Assembly: GCF_014725735.1 (NCBI RefSeq)
Contig: NZ_CP061368.1
Location: 1,255,225 to 1,319,224, forward strand
Length of the DNA stretch: 64,000 nucleotides
Reading direction: 5' to 3'
Origin: Wenzhouxiangella sp. AB-CW3
GTDB lineage: Bacteria > Pseudomonadota > Gammaproteobacteria > Xanthomonadales > Wenzhouxiangellaceae
In this document: positions 17,331 to 26,300 of the stretch, in pieces
How the letters are laid out: every line of letters starts with the position of its first letter
How positions within the stretch are numbered: the stretch's first letter is position 1
Made by a program: the position numbers and the translations under genes
The notes under the pieces: model-generated
The model's database searches: none
Seen by the model: only the letters and a program-made list of their open reading frames with translations
What the model was told of the DNA's origin: nothing

Positions 17331-18518
17331 ATGTTTGACCGTTTCAGCCAGTGGTACCAGCGCCACTTCTCCGATCCCCAGGTCGTGATCCTCGCGTTGT
17401 TCCTGGTGCTTGGCGTGGTCGCGGTGATCCTGTTCGGGCGCATGTTGACCCCGGTGGTCGCCAGCCTGATCATTGCCTACCTGCTCGAGGGTGGAGTGCA
17501 GCGGCTGGAGCGCTTTGGTCTGCCGCGCCTGATCAGCGTGATCAGCGTTTTCGCAGCGTTCATGACCGCCCTGTTATTCCTGATTTTCGGCGTACTGCCC
17601 ATGCTGACAAGGCAGCTGGCCGTTATTGTTCAGCAGTTGCCCGGCTATATCGCCGATGCGCAGGAGTGGCTGGCCACTCTGCCGGATCGATATCCCCAGA
17701 TCGTGGCGCCGGCCGAGCCAGCCAACGGAGATGTCCGGCCGGTTTCAGAGACTGCCGAGGATCAGCTCATTGCCGCCGAGGAGGCCGAGCGGCAACTGGC
17801 GCTGATCTCCGAAGAGCAGCTTTCCCGCATGCTGGACAATCTCGGAGCCGAGCTGGTCAACTACGGGGCCACGCTGGTGTCGCTGTCGGGTGTGATGGGT
17901 ATGGTCAGCCTGCTGGTTTTCCTGGTCCTGATGCCGGTGCTGGTGTTCTTCTTTCTCAAGGACAAGGCCGTGCTGGTGGCCTGGATCCGGTCCTATCTGC
18001 CGCGAGATCGGGCGTTGGTAGCCAGTGTGTGGCAAGAAGTCGACGCCCAGATCGGCAACTACGTCCGCGGCAAGGTGCTGGAGATCCTGATTGTGTGGGT
18101 GGTGACCTATGCCGTGTTCTCCCTGCTGAACCTGCCGTTTGCCATGCTGCTGTCGATGCTGGTTGGCTTTTCGGTCATCATTCCCTACATTGGTGCCGCC
18201 GTGGTCACGATTCCGGTGGCCGCTGTCGCCCTGATCACATTCGGCCTGACGGCCAGTTTCTGGTACGTCATGATTGCCTACGCCATCATCCAGGCGCTGG
18301 ACGGCAATGTGCTGGTGCCCATTCTGTTTTCCGAGGTGGTCAACCTGCACCCGGTTGCCATCATCATTGCGGTGCTGGTCTTCGGCGGTATCTGGGGGTT
18401 CTGGGGCATTTTCTTTGCCATACCGCTGGCCACACTGGTCAACGCCGTGTTGCGGGCGTGGCCGCGGGCGCGGCCGGATGATCGGCCGGAGAGAGCGAAT
18501 GCCGAAGCCGGCAGCTGA
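17331..18518 (+). CDS. perM: AI-2E/PerM family transporter-like membrane protein
   Basis: Inner-membrane protein of 395 residues in the AI-2 exporter-like family, whose members are linked to permease-like export of varied small molecules; the substrate here is unknown. About eight hydrophobic segments are visible, beginning VVILALFLVLGVVAVILFG and with a large charged loop (about residues 105-185). The C-terminal block GFSVIIPYIGAAVVTIPVAAVALITFG and the VNLHPVAIIIAVLVFGGIWGFWGIF region are the family core. Its stop lies 17 bases inside murL, so perM, murL and murD2 overlap and are likely one transcript. ATG at 17331 is set by the conserved MFDRFSQWYQRHF start. Confidence 0.9.
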   Translation: MFDRFSQWYQRHFSDPQVVILALFLVLGVVAVILFGRMLTPVVASLIIAYLLEGGVQRLERFGLPRLISVISVFAAFMTALLFLIFGVLPMLTRQLAVIVQQLPGYIADAQEWLATLPDRYPQIVAPAEPANGDVRPVSETAEDQLIAAEEAERQLALISEEQLSRMLDNLGAELVNYGATLVSLSGVMGMVSLLVFLVLMPVLVFFFLKDKAVLVAWIRSYLPRDRALVASVWQEVDAQIGNYVRGKVLEILIVWVVTYAVFSLLNLPFAMLLSMLVGFSVIIPYIGAAVVTIPVAAVALITFGLTASFWYVMIAYAIIQALDGNVLVPILFSEVVNLHPVAIIIAVLVFGGIWGFWGIFFAIPLATLVNAVLRAWPRARPDDRPERANAEAGS

Positions 18519-19866
18519 ACCAGCCAGCATTCAAGCCGGTCTTGACTGGTCGCGCCAGGCCAGCGTCGAGTTCTGTTTTGTCTCCCGGGCGCTGGATGTC
18601 GAGACCGGCTGGCTGCGCCTGGACTACCGGCTGGATCACCTCGAACTGACCGAGCGCTTTCGATTTCCAGGTGTGCCATTCCGGCTCGATCCGCCAAGAA
18701 TACGGGCACTGGAGCAGGCTCTGGATCTGCTGCACTGGAGTGCCGGAATCAGTTACTGGAAGGCCGGCTGTCCATCCCGGCTGACCTTTGCCGGCCGTCG
18801 ACCCGATGCCTGGCAGTCGGCGTGGCTGAGTCGGCTCTGGCGCGAAGGTCTGGCCGAGTTCGCCTGGCAGAATGATCTGGACGTGACCGACTTTCCCGCG
18901 TTTCCGGGGCGGCAGGCCGAAGTGTCCGAGCCGCCGTGCCTGAACGATGGTGCGCGAACGCTGCTGCCCATGGGCGGCGGCAAGGACTCCCTGGTGGCGC
19001 TGGAGCGTTTGCGAAGTGCGGGCACCGATCCAGTGACCGTACAGGTCGGGCAGGCCGCGCTTATAGGTGAGGTTGCAGACTGCGCCGGTACCGACCACCG
19101 AGTGATCGAGCGACGCATTGATCCGCAACTCGGCGAGCTCAATCGCAGGGGGGCATGGAATGGCCATGTGCCGATCACGGCAATCAATGGTGCAGCCTTG
19201 CTGGTTTTTGCCGTGCTGGCTGGTTTCGGTCGGGTGGTGTTTGCCAATGAGCGTTCGGCCGATGAGCAGACCCTGACTGACGCGAAGGGCAGGGCGGTCA
19301 ATCACCAGTTCTCCAAGTCTTATTCTTTCGAACGCATGCTGTCCGACTGGATCGGTCGATACGTGGCTTCCGATACAGCGGTATTCTCGCTGCTGCGCCG
19401 TGATCGTGAGTTGGCCATCTGCCGTGATTTCGCCAAGCTGGATTCCTACCACGCTCATTTTTCCTCTTGTAACCGCAACTTTCACCTCGATGGTGCGCGC
19501 ACCCGTCGCTGGTGCGGCACTTGCCCCAAATGTCACTTCGTGTTCCTGGCCCTGGCACCGTTTATGGCGCCTGATGCGCTGGTTGGCATTTTCGGCCGCG
19601 ACCTGCTGAATGACCCCGAACAGGTTGATGGATTCAGGCAACTGCTGGCCCTGGACGGCGCCAAGCCGTTCGAGTGTGTCGGTGAAGCGGTGGAGGCCAG
19701 AGTCGCACTCGCTTCGCTGGGCGAACCATCATCGATGTGGTCGTCGCATGCCGTGGTGCGGCAGTTGCTGCCGGAGTTGCCGCCGGAACCGTTGCCGGCC
19801 CTGACGCAACTCTGCCGACCCGACGGACCGCACCAGATCCCGGATGACTTGCTCGCCGACGCTTGA
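18499..19866 (+). CDS. murL: UDP-MurNAc-L-alanyl-L-glutamate epimerase
   Basis: Epimerase known from Xanthomonas oryzae that inverts the terminal L-glutamate of UDP-MurNAc-L-Ala-L-Glu to D-glutamate in an ATP-dependent reaction, replacing the MurI racemase route. The 455 residues carry a PP-loop-like PMGGGKDSLVALE motif near 156-168, the ANERSADE segment, a KSYSFERML segment, and a WCGTCPKCHF cysteine cluster near 338-347, all as I recall them for the family. Immediate overlap with a MurD-like ligase gene (23 bases) matches the murD2-murL pairing and strongly supports the call. Start ATG at 18499 lies inside the 3' end of perM and is preceded by GGAGAG. Confidence 0.88.
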   Translation: MPKPAAEPASIQAGLDWSRQASVEFCFVSRALDVETGWLRLDYRLDHLELTERFRFPGVPFRLDPPRIRALEQALDLLHWSAGISYWKAGCPSRLTFAGRRPDAWQSAWLSRLWREGLAEFAWQNDLDVTDFPAFPGRQAEVSEPPCLNDGARTLLPMGGGKDSLVALERLRSAGTDPVTVQVGQAALIGEVADCAGTDHRVIERRIDPQLGELNRRGAWNGHVPITAINGAALLVFAVLAGFGRVVFANERSADEQTLTDAKGRAVNHQFSKSYSFERMLSDWIGRYVASDTAVFSLLRRDRELAICRDFAKLDSYHAHFSSCNRNFHLDGARTRRWCGTCPKCHFVFLALAPFMAPDALVGIFGRDLLNDPEQVDGFRQLLALDGAKPFECVGEAVEARVALASLGEPSSMWSSHAVVRQLLPELPPEPLPALTQLCRPDGPHQIPDDLLADA

Positions 19867-21187
19867 ATTCATCTGTCGCCACCGTGTGGGTGTGCTGGGC
19901 TACGGACGCGAGGGACGTGGCGTGGTTCGGGCGCTGAAGCGGCATGATCCCGATATCGACCTGACGGTGTTGATCGAGGCCGGATCGGTGCCCGAGGAAG
20001 TGCCGGCACGTATCGGTCCGTTTGACGCCCACTTGCTCGACTACGAACTCTTGCTGCGTTCGCCCGGGGTGCCGGTCGATCATCCAGCGCTGGTCGAGTT
20101 TCGTCGCCACGGTGGCCGGGTCATCAACCCGAGTTCGATCTGGCTGGCCGAACGTGCCGATGTGCCCGTGATTGGCATTACCGGCTCGAAGGGAAAGAGC
20201 ACGACGGCATCGGTTCTGGCTCACCTGTTTCGCGAGGCCGGTGTCAACAGCCTGCTGGCCGGCAATATCGGTATTCCCCTGATCGAGCACCTTGATACCG
20301 ATGCCGAAACGGTGGTGCTGGAGCTTTCCAGCTACCAGTTGACCGACCTGGAGGGTCGTCTGGCCATGGGCCTGATGACCCGCCTGTTTCCGGAGCATCT
20401 GGACTGGCACGGCAGCCTGGATGACTACGTCCACAGCAAGCTGCGCCTGGCCGCGCTACTGGCAGGTCGGCCCTTGCTGGTCAATGCCAACGATCCCGTA
20501 CTGATGGCGGCGACCGAGGGCATTCCCGGGCGAATCGCGGCCAATCGGCCGCCCTGCATCCATCGTCTCGAGGATGCGCTCTGGCTGGACGATCAGCAGT
20601 TGAGCGGGACCGCTTCGCTGAGCCTGATGGGGAGGCACAATCTCGACAACGTGGCACTGGCCCTGGAGGCCGGTCGGCGTTCGGGTCTGGACCTCGAGTC
20701 CATGCTGTCGGCTTTGAAGACGTTCAGGCCACTGTCGCACCGGCTTGAAGTGGTGGCTGAATCGAACGGCGTGCGCTGGATCAACGACTCGATCTCGACC
20801 AGTCCTTATGCGACACGAGCCGCGCTTGAAGCGCTCGGGGACGTGCCGGTCATTCTGATCGTGGGGGGCAAGGATCGATCGGCCGACTGGTCGGAGCTCA
20901 TCGCGTGGAGTCGAATTCATCGTTTGCAGGCCTTGCTGACGCTGCCGGATAACGGGGCTGCCATCGGCCGGGCGTTTCGTGACCGTATCGGACCGGCCGA
21001 GCTGGTGATTCATGCCGTCGAGAACGTGGAGGAGGCTGTACAACGCGCCCGTCGTCTCAGCCGGCCGGGCAGTGTGGTGCTGCTGTCGCCGGGTGCCCCG
21101 AGTTTCCCGCAGTTTCGTGACTTCGAGGAGCGGGGAGAGCGGTTTGCTGCCGCTGCTCGAGGAGTTTCAGCAAGGCAGCCGCAATAG
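19844..21187 (+). CDS. murD2: UDP-MurNAc-L-alanine--L-glutamate ligase (MurD2)
   Basis: Mur-ligase-family enzyme of 447 residues. The ATP loop GITGSKGKSTTASVLAHLF is near residues 110-128, and the ligase C-terminal domain contains SHRLEVVAESNGVRWINDSISTSPYATRAALEAL and LIVGGKDRSADW. Ordinary MurD adds D-glutamate; enzymes paired with MurL add L-glutamate instead, and the adjacency to murL is the reason for that call. It overlaps the murL stop by 23 bases. A second, ordinary murD would be expected in the mur/fts cluster elsewhere if this one is not the sole ligase. The substrate stereochemistry is inference from context. Confidence 0.87.
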   Translation: MTCSPTLEFICRHRVGVLGYGREGRGVVRALKRHDPDIDLTVLIEAGSVPEEVPARIGPFDAHLLDYELLLRSPGVPVDHPALVEFRRHGGRVINPSSIWLAERADVPVIGITGSKGKSTTASVLAHLFREAGVNSLLAGNIGIPLIEHLDTDAETVVLELSSYQLTDLEGRLAMGLMTRLFPEHLDWHGSLDDYVHSKLRLAALLAGRPLLVNANDPVLMAATEGIPGRIAANRPPCIHRLEDALWLDDQQLSGTASLSLMGRHNLDNVALALEAGRRSGLDLESMLSALKTFRPLSHRLEVVAESNGVRWINDSISTSPYATRAALEALGDVPVILIVGGKDRSADWSELIAWSRIHRLQALLTLPDNGAAIGRAFRDRIGPAELVIHAVENVEEAVQRARRLSRPGSVVLLSPGAPSFPQFRDFEERGERFAAAARGVSARQPQ

Positions 21188-21228
21188 GAGCAAGACCAAC
21201 AGGCTCGGGGTGCCGGGCCCGTGGTGCT

Positions 21229-22227
21229 CTAAATGGTTCGGTCAACGGCGTGCCGAGCCAGGTACTCCAGCGCCTGGCGCTGGGGGGAGTCGGGCAGAAC
21301 CGACAGTGCGTCCCTGGCCTGGCTGGCCAGGCGCCGGCCTTCCGACATTGCCCGGTCCAGAGCCCCTGTGGCTTCCATGACACGACGCACATCGTCGAGC
21401 TGGTCGCTGCCGCCGGCCTCTATCATCTCGCTCAGTCGGCGGCGGTCGTCGCGCTCGGCATCGCGCATGGCAAGAATGAGGGGCAGGGTCACCTTGCCTT
21501 CGGCCAGGTCATCGCCGACATTCTTGCCCAACTCACCGTCGGTAGAGCGATAGTCGAGAACGTCGTCGGTGATCTGGAAGGCCTGGCCGAGCAGCAGCCC
21601 GTAATCGGCCAGGCGTTCGCAGGACTGCTCATCAAGCTGTCCCAGTACCCCGCCGAGCCGGGCGCTGGCGGCGAACAGGCAGGCGGTCTTGTCGGAAATG
21701 ACCTGAAAGTAGTCGTCCACGCCCAGTCCGGCATCACCCATCTGCATCAGCTGCAGCACTTCGCCTTCGGCGATGGTGTTGGTGGTGTCGGCCAGAATGC
21801 GCATGATCTCCATGTGGTCGAGTTCGACCATGAGTTGGAAGCTTCGTGAATACAGAAAGTCGCCCACCAGCACCGAGGCAGCATTGCCCCAGATGCGATG
21901 GGCGGTTTCCTTGCCGCGGCGGCGTGACGACTCGTCGACCACATCGTCGTGCAGCAGGGTGGATGTGTGGATGAACTCGATGATGGCAGCAAGCTGAACA
22001 TGATCCCGGCCCGTGTAGCCCGAAGCGCGGGCGGCGAGCAGGTGCACCAGAGGGCGCAGGCGCTTGCCGCCACCACCAATGATGTACTGGCCGATCTGGT
22101 TGACCAGCACGACATCGGAATCGAGTCGATCTGCAATCAGGGCATCCACCGCCCGACGGTCGGTCTCGGCCAGGCTGAGTACATCGTCCAGGCAGACCGG
22201 TTCGGTTGGCATCGAAATGGGCTCCAT
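21229..22227 (-). CDS. ispB: Octaprenyl diphosphate synthase-like trans-polyprenyl synthase
   Basis: All-trans polyprenyl diphosphate synthase that makes the ubiquinone side chain; chain length cannot be told by eye. Of 332 residues, the first aspartate-rich motif is LLHDDVVDE (about 92-100) and the second ITDDVLDY (near 215-222), with GGGKRLRP for pyrophosphate binding. The ATG at 22227 is chosen over an in-frame TTG at 22236 because that TTG overlaps a TATAAT hexamer. It is divergent from ssb and convergent with murD2. Confidence 0.93.
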   Translation of the reverse strand: MEPISMPTEPVCLDDVLSLAETDRRAVDALIADRLDSDVVLVNQIGQYIIGGGGKRLRPLVHLLAARASGYTGRDHVQLAAIIEFIHTSTLLHDDVVDESSRRRGKETAHRIWGNAASVLVGDFLYSRSFQLMVELDHMEIMRILADTTNTIAEGEVLQLMQMGDAGLGVDDYFQVISDKTACLFAASARLGGVLGQLDEQSCERLADYGLLLGQAFQITDDVLDYRSTDGELGKNVGDDLAEGKVTLPLILAMRDAERDDRRRLSEMIEAGGSDQLDDVRRVMEATGALDRAMSEGRRLASQARDALSVLPDSPQRQALEYLARHAVDRTI

Positions 22228-22235
22228 GGAAGACA

Positions 22236-22241
22236 ATTATA
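22236..22241 (-). promoter_or_regulatory. TATAAT -10 eight bases before the ispB start
   Basis: On the minus strand a perfect TATAAT is followed by eight bases and the ATG at 22227. Transcription would start within one or two bases of the ATG, implying a leaderless or near-leaderless mRNA. No clear -35 or Shine-Dalgarno sequence is seen. Confidence 0.5.
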
Positions 22242-22348
22242 CGGGGCGTTTTCCTACGCGATGCGAGGGATTTCCCCGGCGGCCAGCCGGCGGGGCTGTG
22301 CTAGACTTCAGCGCATTCAGTTGACAACGCACAAGGAGAGGCCGAGTC

Positions 22349-22798
22349 ATGGCCCGAGGTATCAACAAAGCGATTCTCATTGGCAACCTGGGTGCTGATC
22401 CGGAGACCCGTCACACTGCCGGCGGCAATGCCGTGACCAATATCCGGATTGCAACCTCCGAGAGCTGGCGCGATCGCCAGACCGGCCAGCAACAGGAGCG
22501 CACCGAGTGGCACCGGGTCGTGCTGTTCGGGAAACTGGGCGAGATTGCCGGCGAGTATCTTCGCAAGGGCTCCAAGGTCTACATCGAAGGTCGTATACAG
22601 ACCCGCAAGTGGCAAGGCCAGGATGGGCAGGACCGGTGGACGACCGAGATCGTCGCCAACGAGATGCAGATGCTCGACAGCCGCGGTGGCAGCGCGCCGA
22701 TGGGCGAGCCGGGTGGCAGCTACGATAACCAGGGTGACAATTACGGTGGTCCGCCGGATGATGGGGGCGCGGGCCTGGAAGACGACATTCCGTTCTGA
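22349..22798 (+). CDS. ssb: Single-stranded DNA-binding protein
   Basis: Tetrameric single-strand DNA-binding protein for replication, recombination and repair. The 149 residues comprise an OB-fold (about 1-112: [59 protein letters not shown]), a glycine-rich linker and the acidic protein-interaction tail ending DDIPF. AAGGAGAG precedes the ATG. An extended -10 (TGC-TAGACT, 22299-22307) is a possible promoter; no LexA box was spotted in the divergent region. Confidence 0.97.
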   Translation: MARGINKAILIGNLGADPETRHTAGGNAVTNIRIATSESWRDRQTGQQQERTEWHRVVLFGKLGEIAGEYLRKGSKVYIEGRIQTRKWQGQDGQDRWTTEIVANEMQMLDSRGGSAPMGEPGGSYDNQGDNYGGPPDDGGAGLEDDIPF

Positions 22799-22836
22799 TT
22801 CGATACGGCCACAGTTTCCGACCACGGGTCTGAACC

Positions 22837-23898
22837 ATGCGAACGATACTCGTCACCGGCGGCGCCGGTTTCATCGGTGCCAACTTCGTCCATCACCTGA
22901 TCGGGCACAGCGAGTGCCGGGTGATCAACCTCGACTTGCTGACCTACGCCGGCAACCGTGAGTCGATCGCCGGTCTTCCGGAAGACCGGCATGTATTCAT
23001 CCACGGTGATATCTGTGATGCTGCCCTGGTGCGAAGCGTGTTGGACCAGCATGATCCGGACGCCATCGTCCATTTTGCCGCCGAGAGTCATGTTGATCGC
23101 TCCATCGACGACCCGGGCGCTTTCATTCGTACCAATGTGGTTGGTACCCAGACCCTGCTGGATGCAGCGCTGGATCACTGGCAGGGCCGAGCAAGCGATT
23201 TTCGATTCGTGCACGTGTCTACCGACGAGGTGTATGGAACGCTGAGTCCGGATGCACCGGCATTCACCGAAACACACCGGTACGCGCCGAACTCTCCCTA
23301 CGCAGCCTCCAAGGCGGCTGCCGATCACCTGGCCCGTGCCTGGCACCGGACCTACCGGCTGCCGGTCATGATCACCAACTGTTCCAACAACTACGGCCCC
23401 TACCAGTTTCCGGAAAAACTGATTCCGCTGATGCTGATCAATGCATTGGAGGGTGAGCGCCTGCCGGTCTATGGTGACGGTCAGCAGCGCCGTGACTGGC
23501 TGTTCGTGACCGATCACTGCCGGGCCATCGAGCGGGTGCTGGATGCCGGGCAGGCCGGGCGCGTCTATAACGTGGGCGGCAACGCCGAAATGGCCAATCT
23601 CGATGTCGTCCACCTGATCTGCGACCTGCTTGACGAGCGCGTCCCGGCCGACCGCCCGCGACGCGAACTGATCGAATACGTTACCGACCGCCCCGGCCAT
23701 GACCGCCGCTACGCCGTGGACGCCAGTCGACTGCAGCAAGAACTGGACTGGGCACCCTCAGTGGATTTCACCCAGGGCCTGGCCACCACCATCGACTGGT
23801 ACCTGGACAACCGCGACTGGTGGCAACGCATCCGAGACGGCCGCTACCGCTCCCAAAGACTAGGCACCACCCGAATAAAATCCACCTCTAACACTTAA
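22837..23898 (+). CDS. rfbB: dTDP-glucose 4,6-dehydratase
   Basis: Second step of dTDP-L-rhamnose synthesis: converts dTDP-glucose to dTDP-4-keto-6-deoxyglucose with bound NAD+. The 353 residues show the [12 protein letters not shown] nucleotide loop, [10 protein letters not shown], and the catalytic [11 protein letters not shown] (Tyr-x-x-x-Lys). The last codons (Ser-Asn-Thr-stop) fall inside a 7-base tandem repeat that continues downstream, so the C-terminus looks altered by the repeat. It is first in the rfbB-A-C-D-manC set and follows ssb by 38 bases. Confidence 0.96.
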   Translation: MRTILVTGGAGFIGANFVHHLIGHSECRVINLDLLTYAGNRESIAGLPEDRHVFIHGDICDAALVRSVLDQHDPDAIVHFAAESHVDRSIDDPGAFIRTNVVGTQTLLDAALDHWQGRASDFRFVHVSTDEVYGTLSPDAPAFTETHRYAPNSPYAASKAAADHLARAWHRTYRLPVMITNCSNNYGPYQFPEKLIPLMLINALEGERLPVYGDGQQRRDWLFVTDHCRAIERVLDAGQAGRVYNVGGNAEMANLDVVHLICDLLDERVPADRPRRELIEYVTDRPGHDRRYAVDASRLQQELDWAPSVDFTQGLATTIDWYLDNRDWWQRIRDGRYRSQRLGTTRIKSTSNT

Positions 23899-23966
23899 CA
23901 CTTCACACTTAACACTTAACACTTCACACTTCACACTTCACACTTCACACTTCACACTCAAAACTC
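23890..23966 (+). repeat. Heptamer tandem array, unit AACACTT/CACACTT
   Basis: Ten consecutive 7-base units (23890-23959) plus a degenerate eleventh, made of AACACTT and CACACTT variants with no phase slip. It starts within the last codons of rfbB and supplies its TAA stop, then fills most of the gap to rfbA. It is strongly AT-richer than its surroundings. No inverted partner arm is nearby. Confidence 0.95.
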
Positions 23967-23977
23967 CCCTTGCCCCG

Positions 23978-24862
23978 ATGAACAGAAGAGGAATCATCCT
24001 TGCCGGCGGAGCCGGGACCCGGCTCTACCCGCTGACACAGGTCATCTCCAAGCAGTTGCTGCCGGTCTACGACAAACCGATGATCTACTATCCGCTCTCG
24101 ACGCTGATGCAGGCGGGCCTGCGCGAGATACTGGTCATCACCACCCCTCACGAGCAGCCACTTTTCCGACAGTTGCTGGGCGATGGCAGCCAGTGGGGTA
24201 TCGAACTGTCCTGGGCGGTGCAGGATGAGCCCAGAGGCCTGGCCGATGCCTTCATCATCGGCAGGGACTTCATCGACGGGCAGCCCTCCTGCCTGATCCT
24301 GGGCGACAACATCTTTCACGGCGGTGGCATGCGGGAGCTGCTCGAACGGGCCAGCCAGCGGCAGCAGGGAGCCACGGTCTTCGGCTACTGGGTCAGCGAC
24401 CCGGAGCGTTATGGGGTGGTGGAAATGGACTCGCAGGGGCGAGTCAGATCGCTGGAGGAAAAGCCGGCCCAGCCGCGCTCGAACTATGCCGTGACCGGCC
24501 TGTATTTCTATGACGAGCGGGCCTGTGATTTTGCTGCCGACCTGGCGCCCTCGGCGCGTGGCGAGCTTGAAATCACCGATCTGAACCGGTGTTACCTGGA
24601 TGCCGGAGACCTGACCGTCGAGCGCATGGGGCGGGGGTATGCCTGGCTGGATACCGGTACGCACCAGTCGCTGCAGCAGGCCACCAGCTATATCGAAACG
24701 CTGGAATCGCGCCAGGGTCTGCGCGTGGCCTGCCCGGAAGAGATTGCCTTTCGCCAGGGCTGGATCAGTACTGATCAACTGCTGGCACTGGCCGAGCCCC
24801 TGGCATCCAGCGGCTATGGTGATTACCTGCGCATGGTTGCCCGAACGGCCGATCAGCCATGA
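23978..24862 (+). CDS. rfbA: Glucose-1-phosphate thymidylyltransferase
   Basis: First step of dTDP-rhamnose synthesis, making dTDP-glucose from glucose-1-phosphate and dTTP. The 294 residues are family length. Motifs: [15 protein letters not shown] (nucleotide loop), [28 protein letters not shown] and [23 protein letters not shown] at 23978 has no good Shine-Dalgarno sequence because the heptamer array and a C-rich stretch precede it. It overlaps rfbC by four bases (ATGA). Confidence 0.96.
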   Translation: MNRRGIILAGGAGTRLYPLTQVISKQLLPVYDKPMIYYPLSTLMQAGLREILVITTPHEQPLFRQLLGDGSQWGIELSWAVQDEPRGLADAFIIGRDFIDGQPSCLILGDNIFHGGGMRELLERASQRQQGATVFGYWVSDPERYGVVEMDSQGRVRSLEEKPAQPRSNYAVTGLYFYDERACDFAADLAPSARGELEITDLNRCYLDAGDLTVERMGRGYAWLDTGTHQSLQQATSYIETLESRQGLRVACPEEIAFRQGWISTDQLLALAEPLASSGYGDYLRMVARTADQP

Positions 24863-25407
24863 AAGTGACGCCGACCGATCTGCCGGGCGTGCTGGTCATC
24901 GAGCCCACGGCCTTCGGTGACGAGCGGGGCTGGTTTCTCGAAACCTGGCGCGCAGAGCGCTACGCCGAGCATGGTATCGGCCCGGAGTTCGTCCAGGCCA
25001 ACTGCTCACACTCCGCAAAGGGCGTGCTGCGCGGACTGCATTACCAGTGGCCCGAACCGCAGGGCAAACTGGTCTGGGTCAGCCACGGCCGGGTGTTTGA
25101 CGTCGCCGTGGATATTCGTCCGTCCTCGGCAAGTTACGGGCAGTGGACGGCCGTGGAACTGGATGCACACAGTCATCGTCAGTTGTGGGTCCCGGAGGGA
25201 TTTGCTCATGGCTTCCAGGTTTTGAGCGAATCGGCCACGTTCAACTATCTCTGTACCCGTCCCTATCGCGGCGAGTTCGATGCGGCCATCGCCTGGAACG
25301 ATGCGGATATCGGTGTAAGGTGGCCGCTGGCACCGTCGGGTCTGTCTGCCAAGGACGAGGCCGCGCCGCGCCTGTCCGAGCTGTCAGCCGATCGTCTGCC
25401 ATCATGA
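24859..25407 (+). CDS. rfbC: dTDP-4-dehydrorhamnose 3,5-epimerase
   Basis: Cupin-fold epimerase, third step of dTDP-rhamnose synthesis. The 182 residues include [12 protein letters not shown], the catalytic-histidine segment [20 protein letters not shown] and [14 protein letters not shown]. Both neighbours overlap it by four bases (rfbA before, rfbD after), so the set is translationally coupled. Confidence 0.96.
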   Translation: MKVTPTDLPGVLVIEPTAFGDERGWFLETWRAERYAEHGIGPEFVQANCSHSAKGVLRGLHYQWPEPQGKLVWVSHGRVFDVAVDIRPSSASYGQWTAVELDAHSHRQLWVPEGFAHGFQVLSESATFNYLCTRPYRGEFDAAIAWNDADIGVRWPLAPSGLSAKDEAAPRLSELSADRLPS

Positions 25408-26300
25408 GTCGTCTCTTGCTGGGTGCCAATGGTCAGCTTGGGCAACACCTGCGTGCCAGGGCCAACGACCTGGCGACTTGCGCACGCAATTGCGCCGATC
25501 ATGCCTGTGACCTGGCAGACCAGAGCGCGCTGGTCAGCCTGCTTGATTCGCTGCGCCCTTCGGTTATTGTCAATGCCGCCGCCTACACGGCGGTTGATGA
25601 TGCCGAGACCAACGGCGAAGCCGCCTATCGGCTCAACCGCGACCTGCCGGCGTGGTTGGCCGCCTGGTGCCGCGACAATGATGCCTTGCTGGTTCACTAC
25701 TCGACCGACTACGTGTTCAGCGGCCAACCCGGTCGTCCCTGGCGCGAGGACGATCCGGTGGCGCCGGAGTCCGTTTACGGTGCCAGCAAGCTGGCCGGTG
25801 AGCAGGCAATAATCTCAACGGATTGCCGCGCACTGATACTCCGCACCGCCTGGGTCTACAGCGCCTTGCCGGGCAACTTTCTCTCGGCCATCCTCGGCCG
25901 TGCGGCGCGAGGTCAGTCGCTGAAGGTCGTGTCGGATCAGGTGGGTTCACCGACCTGGGCCGGCAGTCTGGCGGATGCCACGCTAGTGCTGCTCGAGCGC
26001 GCGGCAGAACGCGTCGAGCGGCCCGAGTTGATGCACGTGGCCGGGCAGGGGGCGATGAGCTGGCATAAACTGGCGCTGGAAGCTGTGCAGATGGCGGCCG
26101 GCCGTGGCATGATCAACCATGAGGTTGATGTTGAACCGATCAGCAGTGACCAGTGGCCGCAAAAGGCGAAGCGGCCGGCCTGGTCGGTGCTGGATGGTCG
26201 TCGATATGAACAGTGGACCGGCCGGCCCCTGCCGGATGCGCGGGCCGCCCTGGCGGAATGTCTGGATCAGTGGAGAGACGTTGCATGCTCATTCCCGTGA
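25404..26300 (+). CDS. rfbD: dTDP-4-dehydrorhamnose reductase
   Basis: Final NAD(P)H-dependent step to dTDP-L-rhamnose. The 298 residues show an N-terminal Rossmann start (LLLGANGQLGQHL), VNAAAYTAVDDAE, VHYSTDYVFSG and the catalytic Tyr-x-x-x-Lys in YGASKLAGE. The ATG at 25404 overlaps the rfbC stop; the frame is open further upstream but only as a shadow of rfbC. It overlaps manC by 16 bases. Confidence 0.96.
   Translation: MSRLLLGANGQLGQHLRARANDLATCARNCADHACDLADQSALVSLLDSLRPSVIVNAAAYTAVDDAETNGEAAYRLNRDLPAWLAAWCRDNDALLVHYSTDYVFSGQPGRPWREDDPVAPESVYGASKLAGEQAIISTDCRALILRTAWVYSALPGNFLSAILGRAARGQSLKVVSDQVGSPTWAGSLADATLVLLERAAERVERPELMHVAGQGAMSWHKLALEAVQMAAGRGMINHEVDVEPISSDQWPQKAKRPAWSVLDGRRYEQWTGRPLPDARAALAECLDQWRDVACSFP

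Noticed and set aside
22228-22236. TTG start for ispB three codons upstream of the ATG
   Set aside because: The TTG overlaps the TATAAT hexamer, so it would not be in a transcript starting from that promoter.
23890-23966. Possible CRISPR array
   Set aside because: Units are seven bases in direct contact with no spacers, and no cas gene is present.
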